NCBI RefSeq assembly: GCF_024323335.1
Contig: NC_066579.1
Span: 252,519,575 to 252,583,574 of the forward strand
Origin: Lathyrus oleraceus
Taxonomy: Eukaryota; Streptophyta; Magnoliopsida; Fabales; Fabaceae
Direction of reading: 5' to 3'
DNA length: 64,000 nucleotides
Part shown: piece by piece, positions 32,529-42,983 of the stretch
How the letters are laid out: each line of letters opens with the position of its first letter
Position numbering within the stretch: the stretch's first letter is position 1
The notes under the pieces: model-generated
What the model was told of the DNA's origin: nothing
Databases searched by the model: none
The model's input: only the letters and a program-made list of their open reading frames with translations
Program-made: the position numbers and the translations under genes

Positions 32529-34277
32529 TTAAACAAGGGAAGGAGGTACCAAATTTTCATTGGGTCCTAGTGTGTGAGTGAAACTTTGGTTGCATTTTAG
32601 CAACCATTGAAAAATGCCTTTAGGAACCAAGAATCTCCTAAATCGGCATTTAGCAATAGTATGTCCCCTTTTGCAACAATATAGACAATTTAAGTTTGGA
32701 TGAGAGTTGCTTTTGCTAACTTGATCCTTTACCACATAAGTTTACTTTTGATAAGGATTATTCATGTACTTCTAAAATATGATTGATCAATAGCAAAGGT
32801 AACTTTAGGTTGTAAAGCCTTGTCTAATTTAGCTTGAAGAGTTCTAACTTCTCTTTGCCAAATGTGACAAGTTTCACATCCATACCATCTAAACCAAAAT
32901 CCCTTATCATCTTCAGTTTTGCCTTTAGTAAACTCTATCATAGATTTCTTAAGAGTTTCTAATTCCTTTTCGGAATCAAAAATCTTCTTTTCTAGATAAC
33001 ATAAAATTTTCTTATTTGAGGCTAGGCGTTTGAAAGCTTCCTTGGCCTCATTGTGTATAGTACTAAAGGCATTTTGCAAATCACAATAAGACATTTATCA
33101 ACATGATCATATTTGACTTACATTCTTTTTCTTCTTTTGATGAGCTATAAGACAAATATTGGCATTTTCTTCTTCATCACTTGAGTTATCATCGCTTGAG
33201 GACTCACTATCGCTCTCCCATGCAATGTATGCTCTTCTAGCTTTGCTAGATTTGTTGTGAAGTTTGTCTCTTCCTTTGTCTTTCTTCAACAGGGGACAGT
33301 CCGACTTATAGTGACTGGCCTTTCCACAATTGAAGCATGATCCTTTTGACTTAGTTGTCTTACCTTCCTCTCGATTTAGGAATTTTGATTGTCTTCTATA
33401 GTTGACAAGATTCTTATCTGAATATTGAACTTCATTCTTTCTAAGGTATCAGTTATACCTCCTTACGAACATCCCCATGTCTTCATTTGAATCTTTATCA
33501 TCATCACTTAATTCACTCTCACATGCATCATTGGTGGATGACTTATATCTTGAAGCCTTTAAAGCGATAGACTTCCTTTTGGTGTCCTTAGTTTTCTCCT
33601 TCTTTTCCTTCTTTTGACTCTTCTCATGTTTTTCAAGGTTCATGAGCTCTTGCTCATGCTCTTGAAGCTTACAAACAATGTTGTCATGTCCAATGTTCTT
33701 AGGTCATTGGCTTCCTTAATCGCGGTGACCTTTAGTAGACAATCCCTGTTAAGACATCTTAAGATTTTGTTAGTAGCAACATCATTAGGGGTAGTTCTAT
33801 CAAGAGCATTTAACCGATTGATTAGATAAGAAAATCGCTTTTGCATATCGGTAATGGTTTCACCATCCTCCATATGAAAAAGGTCAAATTCTTGAGTTAA
33901 AATGTTGATTCTAGCTAGTTTGACATCATTGGTTCCCTCATAGGTAATTTGCAATGAGTGCCACATAGCTTTAGCACTAGTACAATGGAAACCTTATAAT
34001 ACTCATTAACACATAAGGCGACGATGAGTATGTTTTTGGATTTCCAATCATAGCTATACTTTTTCTCACCTTCTTCATTCCATTGTTCTTCAGGTTTAGG
34101 TATAACAACCCCATCCACATTGGTTATGGTTATTTCCATAGGACCATCTTGGATGGCTTTCCATACCTTCCTATCAATATAGTTAATATGGATACACATA
34201 CAATCTTTCCAATAATTGTAGTTTTCACCGATAAAAATAGGCGCCCTATTGTACGCCCCTTTAGGATCGTTACTCAT
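32529..34277 (-). pseudogene. Copia B gag
   Basis: The frame opens at 34277 (MSNDPKGAYNRAPIF, YNYWKDCMCIHI, the SIRE-type N-terminus). A frameshift near 33940 leads to TYEGTNDVKLARINILTQEF and GETITDMQKRFSYLINRLN (33966-33640). After another shift come lysine-rich stretches, a zinc knuckle around 33320-33350 (CFNCGKASHYKSDC), a coiled-coil-like part (33094-32762) and a second knuckle CLYCCKRGHTIAKC (32735-32529). Confidence 0.82.
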
Positions 34278-34311
34278 TTTCTAAAAATTTATATGCGAAA
34301 CACTAGATGAA

Positions 34312-34329
34312 CCGGTGCTCGTGATACCA
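34312..34329 (-). other. Primer binding site of copia B
   Basis: The minus strand reads TGGTATCACGAGCACC. The start TGGTATCA is the usual initiator tRNA-Met complement in plant copia elements. It lies two bases from the LTR end at 34332. Confidence 0.75.
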
Positions 34330-34887
34330 CTTGTTAGACGATAGTACCGATCTAGAAGGGGGTTGAATAGACCAGTATTTGAAATTGAGCGCTTTTTAAA
34401 AATGTTTTCAACGATTGCGAAATCTCCCTAGATTACAAGCGTCTAAACGACCCATTAATGGAAAGATCAGATATGCGTGAAACCGAATGGAATAACTACG
34501 ATAGGGATAATCAACCATTATCTAAATCAATCGGTTAACTACCACAATCCTTGATATCGTTACCTCTAATAATACGTTAACACAATAAGAGAGAAAGTAA
34601 AATATTAATAGATTTGTGTGAGATTAATTTTATCGAACACTTGGTGAGCACTCCTCACCAAGTCTCAAGTTCAGTCAAATTGAATATGAAAAATTTTACT
34701 CAGTTGTGTCGCATACGCGAAAAACAACCGGCGGGAAAAGACACAGAGCCGCCACTGTGCGTTATTTATCCCAAAGGAGGGAAAGGAAACGCTCGAAGTA
34801 AACCAGGAAAGGAAATGGTCTTACGACCAGAGATTGCTAGGATCGGGAGTCGGTTACGCAAGGGGAAGGTATTAGCACCCCTCACGT

Positions 34888-34903
34888 CCGTCGTACTCGA
34901 CGG
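34888..34903 (-). repeat. Conserved U5 hairpin in the solo Ogre-type LTR
   Basis: CCGTCG-TACT-CGACGG, identical to 12383-12398, embedded in the same conserved block. Confidence 0.7.
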
Positions 34904-35007
34904 GATCCACGCTCAGAACGAATAGAATAAGGTTGCTGAAAAACTGCTCAAAAACTGCACAAAATTGGAATAGAACACAGATGAAAGACGGAAGAAAGCG
35001 GACTCGG

Positions 35008-35067
35008 CAGGATGTCGCGTCCTGGGCCTACGTAGTTTGTCAGACGCAAACATCAGAGTCGACGTAG
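35008..35067 (-). repeat. Leader double-hairpin module B1 (solo LTR)
   Basis: Hairpin 1: CAGGA (35008-35012)/TCCTG (35020-35024). Hairpin 2: GTTTG (35035-35039)/CAAAC (35047-35051). Outer arm: CTACGT (35028-35033)/ACGTAG (35062-35067). Confidence 0.75.
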
Positions 35068-35093
35068 TTCGGGGATAGGGGAAACATGCTCGC

Positions 35094-35157
35094 TAGGACA
35101 TCGCATCCTATGCATACGTATCTTCTCTAACCAGAGTAAGAATCAGAGCACTCGTAG
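35094..35157 (-). repeat. Leader double-hairpin module B2 (solo LTR)
   Basis: Hairpin 1: TAGGA (35094-35098)/TCCTA (35106-35110). Hairpin 2: CTTCTCT (35122-35128)/AGAGTAAG (35133-35140), pairing with one bulged T. Outer arm: TACG (35115-35118)/CGTA (35153-35156). Confidence 0.7.
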
Positions 35158-35227
35158 CTCAGCTAACGCACGCCGAAACAAAACACTAAACCAAAGACGC
35201 TGAGACGTCGAAAGAAACCACACAAAC

Positions 35228-35447
35228 GCAAATAGGAAACGGAATGCCAATCGTTGGTCTTACATCCAACTCCACAAAAGAAACAGGAAACAGATAGCCA
35301 ATCAATGGTCTTACATCTGACTCCGAACAAACAACAAACAAACGGGAAACCGAATGCCAATCGCTGGACTTACATCAGACTCCAAACAAACACGCAAATA
35401 GGATACGGAATGCCAATCGCTGGTCTTACATCCATCTCCTAACACAC
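35228..35447 (-). repeat. Four GCCAATC-TGG-CTTACATC tandem units (solo LTR)
   Basis: Four units of about 50-60 bp share GCCAATC, then GGNCTTACATC. Flanks tend to pair, for example CAGAT/ATCTG in the second unit, where both arms changed relative to CGGA/TCC of the others. Two related units occur at 12605-12706. Confidence 0.65.
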
Positions 35448-35486
35448 ACAACACAAAAGGGTTGAAAAAGAAAAAGGGCGCCCGGA

Positions 35487-35546
35487 GAGATCAGCTCAAT
35501 CTCCTGCCTACGTACCTCATCTGGTATGAGGATCAGGGCGACGTAG
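35487..35546 (-). repeat. Leader double-hairpin module B3 (solo LTR)
   Basis: Hairpin 1: GAGAT (35487-35491)/ATCTC (35499-35503). Hairpin 2: CCTCAT (35515-35520)/ATGAGG (35526-35531), loop CTGGT. Outer arm: CTACGT (35508-35513)/ACGTAG (35541-35546). It is the counterpart of A2; hairpin 1 differs from A2 (GAGACC/GGTCTC) on both arms. Confidence 0.8.
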
Positions 35547-38281
35547 TTCCCTTAAACAGGGAAAAACTATATCCTAACCAGAGACTAGGGAGATAACAAC
35601 TAAAAGGGAGACTACGACTCGAGCCTAGAAGTTGTCATGCAAACGATCCCTATGTTGAGGTCTCTAATCAGTAACTTGCACAGGAAGCAAGCTAGCCTAA
35701 ACAGCAAATAAGCAATCACAGGTGAACAAGTATCACACGCTATATGCAAACAAATGGCTCATACAAGGCTGGGCTTTAGTCGAGGGGTCATATCAACCTC
35801 GACAGACAAGCCAACACTGGAAGGGGTGTCTGAGGCTCTTAACCACTAACATTGACCGTCAGGGTGAGCAGATGAAATGGGAGATGAGGGTTAGACCTCA
35901 TAGCTCTTAACCCGGCCCGGGTGAGCTTTAATCAAAGAAGGTGTGGGGGTCCAGAATGAGGGACCCTATTCCACATGACTGACACAACAAGATTTTGGGT
36001 GTTTATTCAAAATGCATCAGCACGTAGTGCGAGCAAGATGAAAGACTCAACTGAATAGCAGGGGATGGATTGCACATCCCTTCTATCTTCCAATGCCTCT
36101 TCACTTAGGAGGTCTTTGAAGTACATGGCACAAACATAAACAGTCACAAACATTGCCTCTTAAGGAGGGCTTCAGACAGGTGCCTGCCAACAGAAATGAC
36201 AGGTCTTCCAGACTACATGGAGTTAGAGGATGATTACCTAGGTGGTATACCAACCACAAGCAAAGCAGAGCAACTCAAGCAATGAGTTAAAGCGTCTAAA
36301 GTACCTGTAAGAAAGTCACACAAGTCAATATTCACATTCAGACAAACCAAACAGAAAACAGACAAAACCAACAGTGGTTTCCAATATGTACACAAAACAA
36401 GGTGCAAAGTGCAAGGCATGAGATGCAAGCAACCAACTCAAATGAGTTAATCACCAAGGCACCTACAACACAAAAGGTTAGTGTACAAAATAGTTTGCAT
36501 CTCAAGTCATGAGATCAACATCAATCATTAGGGCTACGAGCTCGAACCTGAAATGCAAAACTCAAAAGATGAGTACTAACCACTAGCACAAAGGCTAGGG
36601 TCAAAGGCAAAGCAAAAAGTTAAAACAGCAGCCAATATTCAACATGAACCACATTTATTCAATCATGAACATGTCCTAAAAAGGACCAAATCCAAATCAT
36701 CAAGCAAAATCATTACATGAGCAAGATATGGCAAAGGCAATTTCAAAGCACACAATTGGTCATCAATAATGAAAATTCCATATTAAAACAGAAATGAATC
36801 AAACAATCATGGAAATTTTTATGTGCATACAACATGTCAAATACAATCCTCATGCCAAAAATTAGAATCAACAGAGCTCAATTGACCTAGAAATGAAAAT
36901 GCACAAGTATGACATCAAATTGTGTGACACACGTTGTCACACCCTAAGTTCATGTGCCTAAAACAGAGATGGAAAATGATAAAAATACATAACCAAGCCT
37001 CAAACATCAAGCAACATGTTGGGAACCAGCATATAAAATTTCATGGCAATTGGATCATTATTGAGCATTTCACAATAGAATGAATGAAGCAATGTCACAT
37101 TTGCATTCATGTCCAAAGAATCAATCACAATTCAAAATCCAAAAATGGTAAAATCATGAAAATCACAACCAAAAAATAATAGGCAAACACATGATCATGT
37201 AGCAAAATATTTGGAATTATTTGGATTAATTTCCAATTTGATATGATTTTTTGAAGTTGGAAGAAAATATGAAATAAAATGGATCAAAGCATATGATGAA
37301 ATGGAGGGAAAGGTAAATGGTGGATTTAATTTGAAAAAGTGTTGGCTGCAGGGATCGAACTCGGTGCAAGTAAAAATATGCTGAAAATAAAATAAAATCC
37401 CAAATGCATGAAGCCAGAATCGAAGCGTGTATGCCTCAAAACGCTGCAGTTTTATTTAAATGACATGGCGACACAGTCACCGAGTCAATGAAACGCGTGG
37501 AATTGGTCAAGCAATCTAGTCCAATGGATACGCAAATGGGAGCTTGCATGGCAGTGACACAAGGCAAAAACCCTAGCCAACTCTGCATGTTGCAGACGGC
37601 GGCGCATATGGTGGTTTCCACCGTCTTCCTCATGAAGACGATGGCGCTACAGTAACTCATGGCAAAAAAAAAATCCAGATCCAGGCGAAACTTATACCGT
37701 TCGAAAGCTTATCACGTGAGGAACTCAAATCTATCATCAATTAATCCTAACAGTCCATGAATCATGAGAATCGAAGGAAAACATTTTATGCATTCAAACA
37801 TTCAAATCCAGATATCTCAACCAATACTCAATCATTTTTAATTCTGAAAGCATCATGATTATCAGCATGAAAGGATCTACATAAACATGTGCATAGAATC
37901 AAGAAAGGTGATAATCGAATTGTAACCTCTTGAAGAGCAGAATGATGAAATCGTGGCTTTGAGCTCTTGCAAGTATCCAAATCCAGTCCTGAGATGATGA
38001 CTTGAAGCTTTATGTATAAATTGAAGCTTGAGAGGGCTTGGATCTAGCTCAGCTTTCGATTTCCATTGTCATGTTCTTGAGCTTGCACACCTTGATTTCT
38101 GCTCGAATTCTTCAAATCAATGCTTGGATCTTCCTCAACAACACTCCACAAACCAGAATATGCAAGAAAATTACTATGCTATGTGAAGAATTTTCAGATT
38201 TGGATTGAGAGAGAAAAATGGAAGGAAAAAAGTTTGAGATCTAGAATGTTCAAAAACTGTGAAATTCTGTTATGATTAAGG

Positions 38282-38288
38282 CTTTATA
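38282..38288 (-). promoter_or_regulatory. TATA-like box of the solo Ogre-type LTR
   Basis: The minus strand reads TATAAAG, next to the block GAAATTCTGTTATGATTA (38261-38278) that is identical in the Ogre LTR near its own TATA box. Confidence 0.45.
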
Positions 38289-38989
38289 CTATGTGTTAAT
38301 CATGCTGAAAATGTAATTAGCAATGGTTAATGAAAAATTAGTGAGAATGAGGTGCATGGCAAAATTAGCAAAAACACCCTTGCATGGTGAAAGCACACGT
38401 GAACAGTACCACATGAGGGCTCAAATTCACTTAAAATCATCTCATGCACATGTTGGAATTGGAATTTTCTTCATGTGATCAACCAATTTTAAATTTGGCA
38501 TTTTCCCTCCAAAATGAACATGCATGGGCAAATGATTATATGATTAAATTTCCTGCAATGCAATGTTGGATTTGGAAAATATGAGTCATAAGGAGCATAA
38601 TGCAAAAAGAGGCACTCAAATTGGAGCTTTGGATCAAAAGTTATGGCTCTTGGAAGTTTCAAGCACACTTGGCAATCATTTGGCCATAACTCCTCAACCA
38701 TCCATCAGATGCTCATGATCTTGGACTTTTTGGAAATGGGAGAGAAAGATTTTCAACTTTCATGTTGACCAAAATTTCATTTGAAGCTTCTTTGATGTTG
38801 GAAAGTCCAGTTGAATATGGTCCAAAAACTTGCCATTTTTGGAAACTTGAAATTACAGGTCACTTTCCATTTTGGGAAATTTTTGATTTGGCTTCAAAAT
38901 CTTCAAGGTAGATGTTTGACATGATGAATAAACCTCTTTTGGACATGAATGAAGTGTCTCAAACCATTTCTCCACCTCATAGCCCTCAG

Positions 38990-39005
38990 TTGACTTTCAG
39001 TTGAC
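38990..39005. promoter_or_regulatory. W-box doublet in U3 of the solo Ogre-type LTR
   Basis: TTGAC cores at 38990-38994 and 39001-39005, 11 bases apart, in the position matching 2996-3010 of the Ogre LTR. Confidence 0.35.
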
Positions 39006-40644
39006 TTTTATGGGCCTCAGATGACTTGGCAATGCACTGATGGCTTTTGAGCCTTCAACACTTGGTACAATAGCTTCAAAATGAACCTTGATTCATATAA
39101 GCTCTCTAGAATTCTCATGTGGCTTTCATCTTAATGAGAATACTTGTCCTTTTGCACTGATGAATCCTCTCGATGCCAATGTGAAATGCAATGATGCAAT
39201 GTTAATGTAGTGTTAATGACCTAAAAAAATGAAATGAATGCATGACTGGGGGGTGCAAATTTGAGGTGCTACAAGTTGCAATCAAAGTGATTACACCAAT
39301 CTATCGAACAGCTACTATGCACAACAATCAAGCGAGATTGATTTTACTATTAATTTCACACAAATGTAATTAATGCAGAATTTAAAGAGTTAAGAGAAAG
39401 AGAGAATAACATCAGATTTGTTTAAGCAGTTCCCCTACCGTCCTCGCTTAGGGTACGTCTGCCCTCAATTCTAAATCTAGAATTGATATATATTTATTAT
39501 TAAGTTGCAAAGTTGATAAAGAGAAGAAATGATCACCACCAATCAACCCCAAGTGTTGTTGCAGATCTTATTCGCTTCTCTCCCCTTGAATCGAGTTGAA
39601 CCAAGTCCTTAAAGCGCTTCGAGCAAACCTCCGATTACAGCTACCTTATTGCACGAACTCCACATTCTCCAAAACTTCAGCTCGGCTGATTTCAATCACA
39701 AGTTGCTTGAACCCTAAGCTTTCTTCATAATCCTCCGGTTACCGTTACTTGTTTGACTGAACCCATCGTTCTTCAAACTTTTCACTCAGATGAATCTGTG
39801 AAGCAAAGGTTAGTGCAAAACCCCCCCAAATTCTTGGAGGACAAAACCCCAATGGTTTTATTCAAGAAAAACCCACACAAAGCCTCAACCCAAACCAAGA
39901 TTACACAATCATATTTGGACGTTATCACCACAAAAATGCACAATGATCAACAAAAATTGTTATGTGTATTTGTTGAGAAATGCAATGGAGAATGAAGATG
40001 AAGATAACTTTGGTGTATATCTTTCACTTTTCTTGTTAATTGTTAAAGAAGAGACTCTAGAATATTTATATGATGCATGAACCAAATAACAGGCATAACA
40101 GAATTATTTTGCACAATCACACAACAGAAAATTGAGTCCAAGCAGCAACCACTCGGCCTGTTCACACAGGTCACTCGACCTGTTCAGACCCGAGGCAAAA
40201 TTATTCAAGTGAAGCAGGCGATGAGTTGACTCAAACAAGGGATAAGTCGACTCAAACAGAATTTTTCCAGGGTTGAGGCGACCTATGACTCGACCTGTTC
40301 AGACCCGTGGCTACATGGTTCAAATGGAAATAGGCAATGATTCGATGCAACATGTGGATGAGTCGACTCATTCAGTTTTCCCAGGATTGAGTCAACCTAT
40401 GACTCGACCTGTTCATACCCGAGAGTTGCGCTCCGAGTCATGAGTCGATCCATAGTTCTTAAACTGCCAAAAATGAGTTTTGAGATGTATTTTGATCAAT
40501 TTAAATAAATCTCTTATGAACTTAGGTTATTAATGATGATCAAGTGTATGATTCACATCTATGATATGCTCTTATATGCATGGACACGTTGAACTTATAC
40601 TTTGAACATGTTAGGAGATGAATGCATTCTATGATATGATAACA

Positions 40645-41204
40645 CCGTCCAAAGTACACGCTATGGACGACTAGAAAGGTTTGACATCATTAAAATAAGA
40701 ACTAGGCATTTTTGCCCTCACATATCCGTCCTTAGAGATTCTTTAATTGGGTATGAGTTCCTGGTCACCCTTCTTTGAAATCAATGTTGGCGCATTCCTT
40801 CCAAATTTTCTTCCTCGTAGTGTTCAAGAAGGGTGTAAGCATTGAAATTTGTACTTCTTAAAAAGTACAACATGTGTGACACCCCTATGCTAGTAGCGGT
40901 GGCCACAAACATTAGTAGTTTTTTGGAAGTTTAAGGCTTGCTCATGGAGGCGAGAGGCCTATAGTTAGAGTTTTGTTGTGAATGATAATCGTCAACTTAG
41001 TTAGTGGTGGACCGTTGGATCCCTATTTCCTAGAGAGACATGGATTAACCAGTTGACCTTGACTTCTCTCTAACTGAGGAACATCTATGTTTCCAATGAG
41101 TAAGGGCATTCAGGGTGAGATAATCCCCAATTACGGGCATAAGATGGGAGTCGCCTCTCACGGGCAGTTGTAATCCTCTCACCTTTAATAGCTCATTTAC
41201 AAAT
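40645..41204. other. Stretch without recognisable genes
   Basis: Sequence between the copia B LTR and the RNase H relic. No open frame with a recognisable motif is seen. It may be further decayed Tat-type sequence. Confidence 0.5.
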
Positions 41205-41623
41205 ATACCACTACAAATTTGGATCGGGCAACTTGATTGGCCACTAGCTGGGAATCACTTTTTTCCTTAAACCTAGAAACACCTGTTTCAAGGGCGAGAA
41301 CCATTCCGACGATGAGAGCTTTGTATTCAACTTAGTTGTTGCTAGATTTTAATTCAAACTTCAATTCATATTCGATCAATATATTCCCAGGGCCTTCTAG
41401 TATTATCCCATCGTTGCTTCCTTTTACCTTTGAGGCTCCATCCACTGATAGCGTCCACTCCAGCGACACCGTCTCATCTACCAGCGAGCTAAATGTTTCC
41501 AAAAATCTATTAGAGCTTAAGATTGAATGCTTCCTCTCGGGAAATATTGAATGTTATACTCAAAGAGTTCCACCACCTATGATACCATTTTTCCCGCCAG
41601 GTTTGGCTTCTTAAGGACCTATC
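41205..41623 (-). pseudogene. Tat/Ogre-type RNase H relic, left part
   Basis: Minus-strand reading gives the end of a Tat-type RNase H (KPNLAGKMVS, EYNIQYFPRGSIQS), then the second, archaeal-type RNase H: WTLSVDGASKVKGS, GIILEGPGNILIEYEL, then SNN-stop-VEYKALI and SDSQLVANQV. The catalytic residues of VDG, VEY and SDS are readable. At least two in-frame stops are present. The relic is cut at 41623 by copia A and continues at 50153-50235. Confidence 0.8.
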
Positions 41624-42970
41624 TGTTGGTGTAAGCCCTAGAGGCCAATACTTTGGGTACTTGTATCGAATTATTTACTAATAATAAAAGGCTTTTTCTT
41701 TATTACGTATGTTTAATAAAGTCCCTAGAATATCTAGTCCGTTTAATGTATCAAGTATGACTTAATCATGAAATCACATTAAACACAAGGACACTATTCT
41801 TAAAGTATCCATAGTCGAGCTTTATTGTGAAGTGGGATAACATTAAAGCATTAAGACTATTATGTATATAGACTGATGATCACATCTCATGGATCATGGA
41901 TAAGGAGTTATCAAGTCTTAAACATAGGTATGAATGTTAAGAGTAATATTTATACTGGATTGACCCGCTATGAGAATACTATATAGAATGTTATGCAAAG
42001 TGTCATAAGTTATTCTCATGGTGATAATGGTGTATACCACCCTTCGACCTGAAACCACTATGGACCCTAGATGTAGAGTCGAGTGCTTTATTGTTGATCA
42101 AACGTTGTCCGTAACTGGATGGCCATAAAGACAGTTGATGGGTACTCCACGAAGCATGCTGAGGGACATGAGTGACCTAGATGGAATTTACCCGTCCTGC
42201 GTAACAGGATAAATGTCTATGGGCCCAATATTGAACTGGACTAGGATGACACGGTCTATGCCTTATGTTCAATATAGACATAAGGGCAAAAGGGTAATTT
42301 TACACATAAGTATTATCACAGAAGGATTTGTCAGATCACATGACATTTTTATGTCTTGGGTAGCAGTGATGTGTTGCTAGATACCGCTCACTGTTTATTA
42401 TGTTAAGTACGTGATTTAATATAATTGTCAATGCCGCGAAAACCTACAGGGTTGCACACAAAGGACAGATTGATGAGAGATAGAGTAACTAAGGAACACC
42501 GTAAGGTACGGTGCACTTAAGTGAATTGTAGAACATCGTAAGGTACGGTGTACTTAAGTAGAATACGAAATATGGTAAGGTACGACGCGCTTAAGTGACT
42601 TTGATATATTATAAGATATGGGCCACATACACTTAAGTGGGATTTTTAGCTTGAAGCCCACACAAGTGGTTCTATAAATAGAACTCTTGTGCAGAAGCAT
42701 TTAGTGCAGTTGCAATTTCGTTTCTCTCTCTCTCTCTCACTCAAAGCATTCATTCGTAGCAACTAGCACTGAGATTGAAGGAATCTGTTCGTGTGGACTG
42801 AGTAGAGGCATTGTCGGTGTTCAACGTTCGTGATCGCTCCGTAGATCTGCATCAAAGGTTTCAATCGTCACAAGAGGTAACTATTCTATCACTGATCATT
42901 CCCATTCGTAAGGATCACTAAAGGAGAAAATTTTAATTTCCGCTGCGTTTTGGATCGCCCTTCTCCTTCA
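41624..42970 (+). repeat. 5' LTR of copia A (1347 bp)
   Basis: Begins TGTTGGTGTAAGCCC and ends CTTCTCCTTCA. The same family is present as a solo LTR at 17231-18584. A short CT microsatellite lies near 42720. Confidence 0.95.
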
Positions 42971-42971
42971 G

Positions 42972-42983
42972 TGGTATCAGAGC
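42972..42983 (+). other. Primer binding site of copia A
   Basis: TGGTATCAGAGC, complementary to the initiator tRNA-Met 3' end, one base after the 5' LTR. Confidence 0.9.

Larger units (their letters stand above)
34707..39273 (-). mobile_element. Solo Ogre-type LTR (4567 bp)
   Basis: The right end reads (minus) TGTAGCACCTC and the left end ATGCGACA, like the Ogre LTR at 12193-17109. A perfect target duplication, AGTTG, flanks it at 34702-34706 and 39274-39278. No internal Ogre sequence is present, so it is the product of LTR recombination. The end near 34707-36200 is closely related to the Ogre LTR; the rest is more diverged, marking another subfamily. It also holds a TATA-like box (38282-38288), a W-box doublet, three hairpin modules and four GCCAAT units. 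Confidence 0.95.
29155..40644 (-). mobile_element. Copia B: SIRE/Maximus-like Ty1/copia element (interrupted, 3' LTR outside)
   Basis: From right to left it carries a 5' LTR (40644-34332), primer site, gag, protease, integrase, RT and RNase H, the copia order. Gag resembles SIRE/Maximus. The left end is cut at 29155 by the Athila LTR, and its 3' LTR should lie left of the window. The 5' LTR is split by a solo Ogre-type LTR. Frames change several times, so the copy is old and dead. Confidence 0.85.
34332..40644 (-). repeat. 5' LTR of copia B (1741 bp, split by a solo LTR)
   Basis: The element-proximal end is at 34332 (minus reading ...CGTCTAACA). The outer end is placed at 40644 (minus reading TGTTATCATATC), giving TG...CA. 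The host sequence is 34332-34706 joined to 39279-40644 after removing the solo LTR and one AGTTG. Part 40150-40420 contains about three copies of a module with ACTCGACCTGTTCA, spaced 110-120 bases. The outer boundary is inferred without a second copy. Confidence 0.65.

Noticed and set aside
41336..41614. 92-aa plus-strand frame
   Set aside because: The opposite strand reads as a Tat/Ogre RNase H with recognisable catalytic blocks, so this frame is a shadow.
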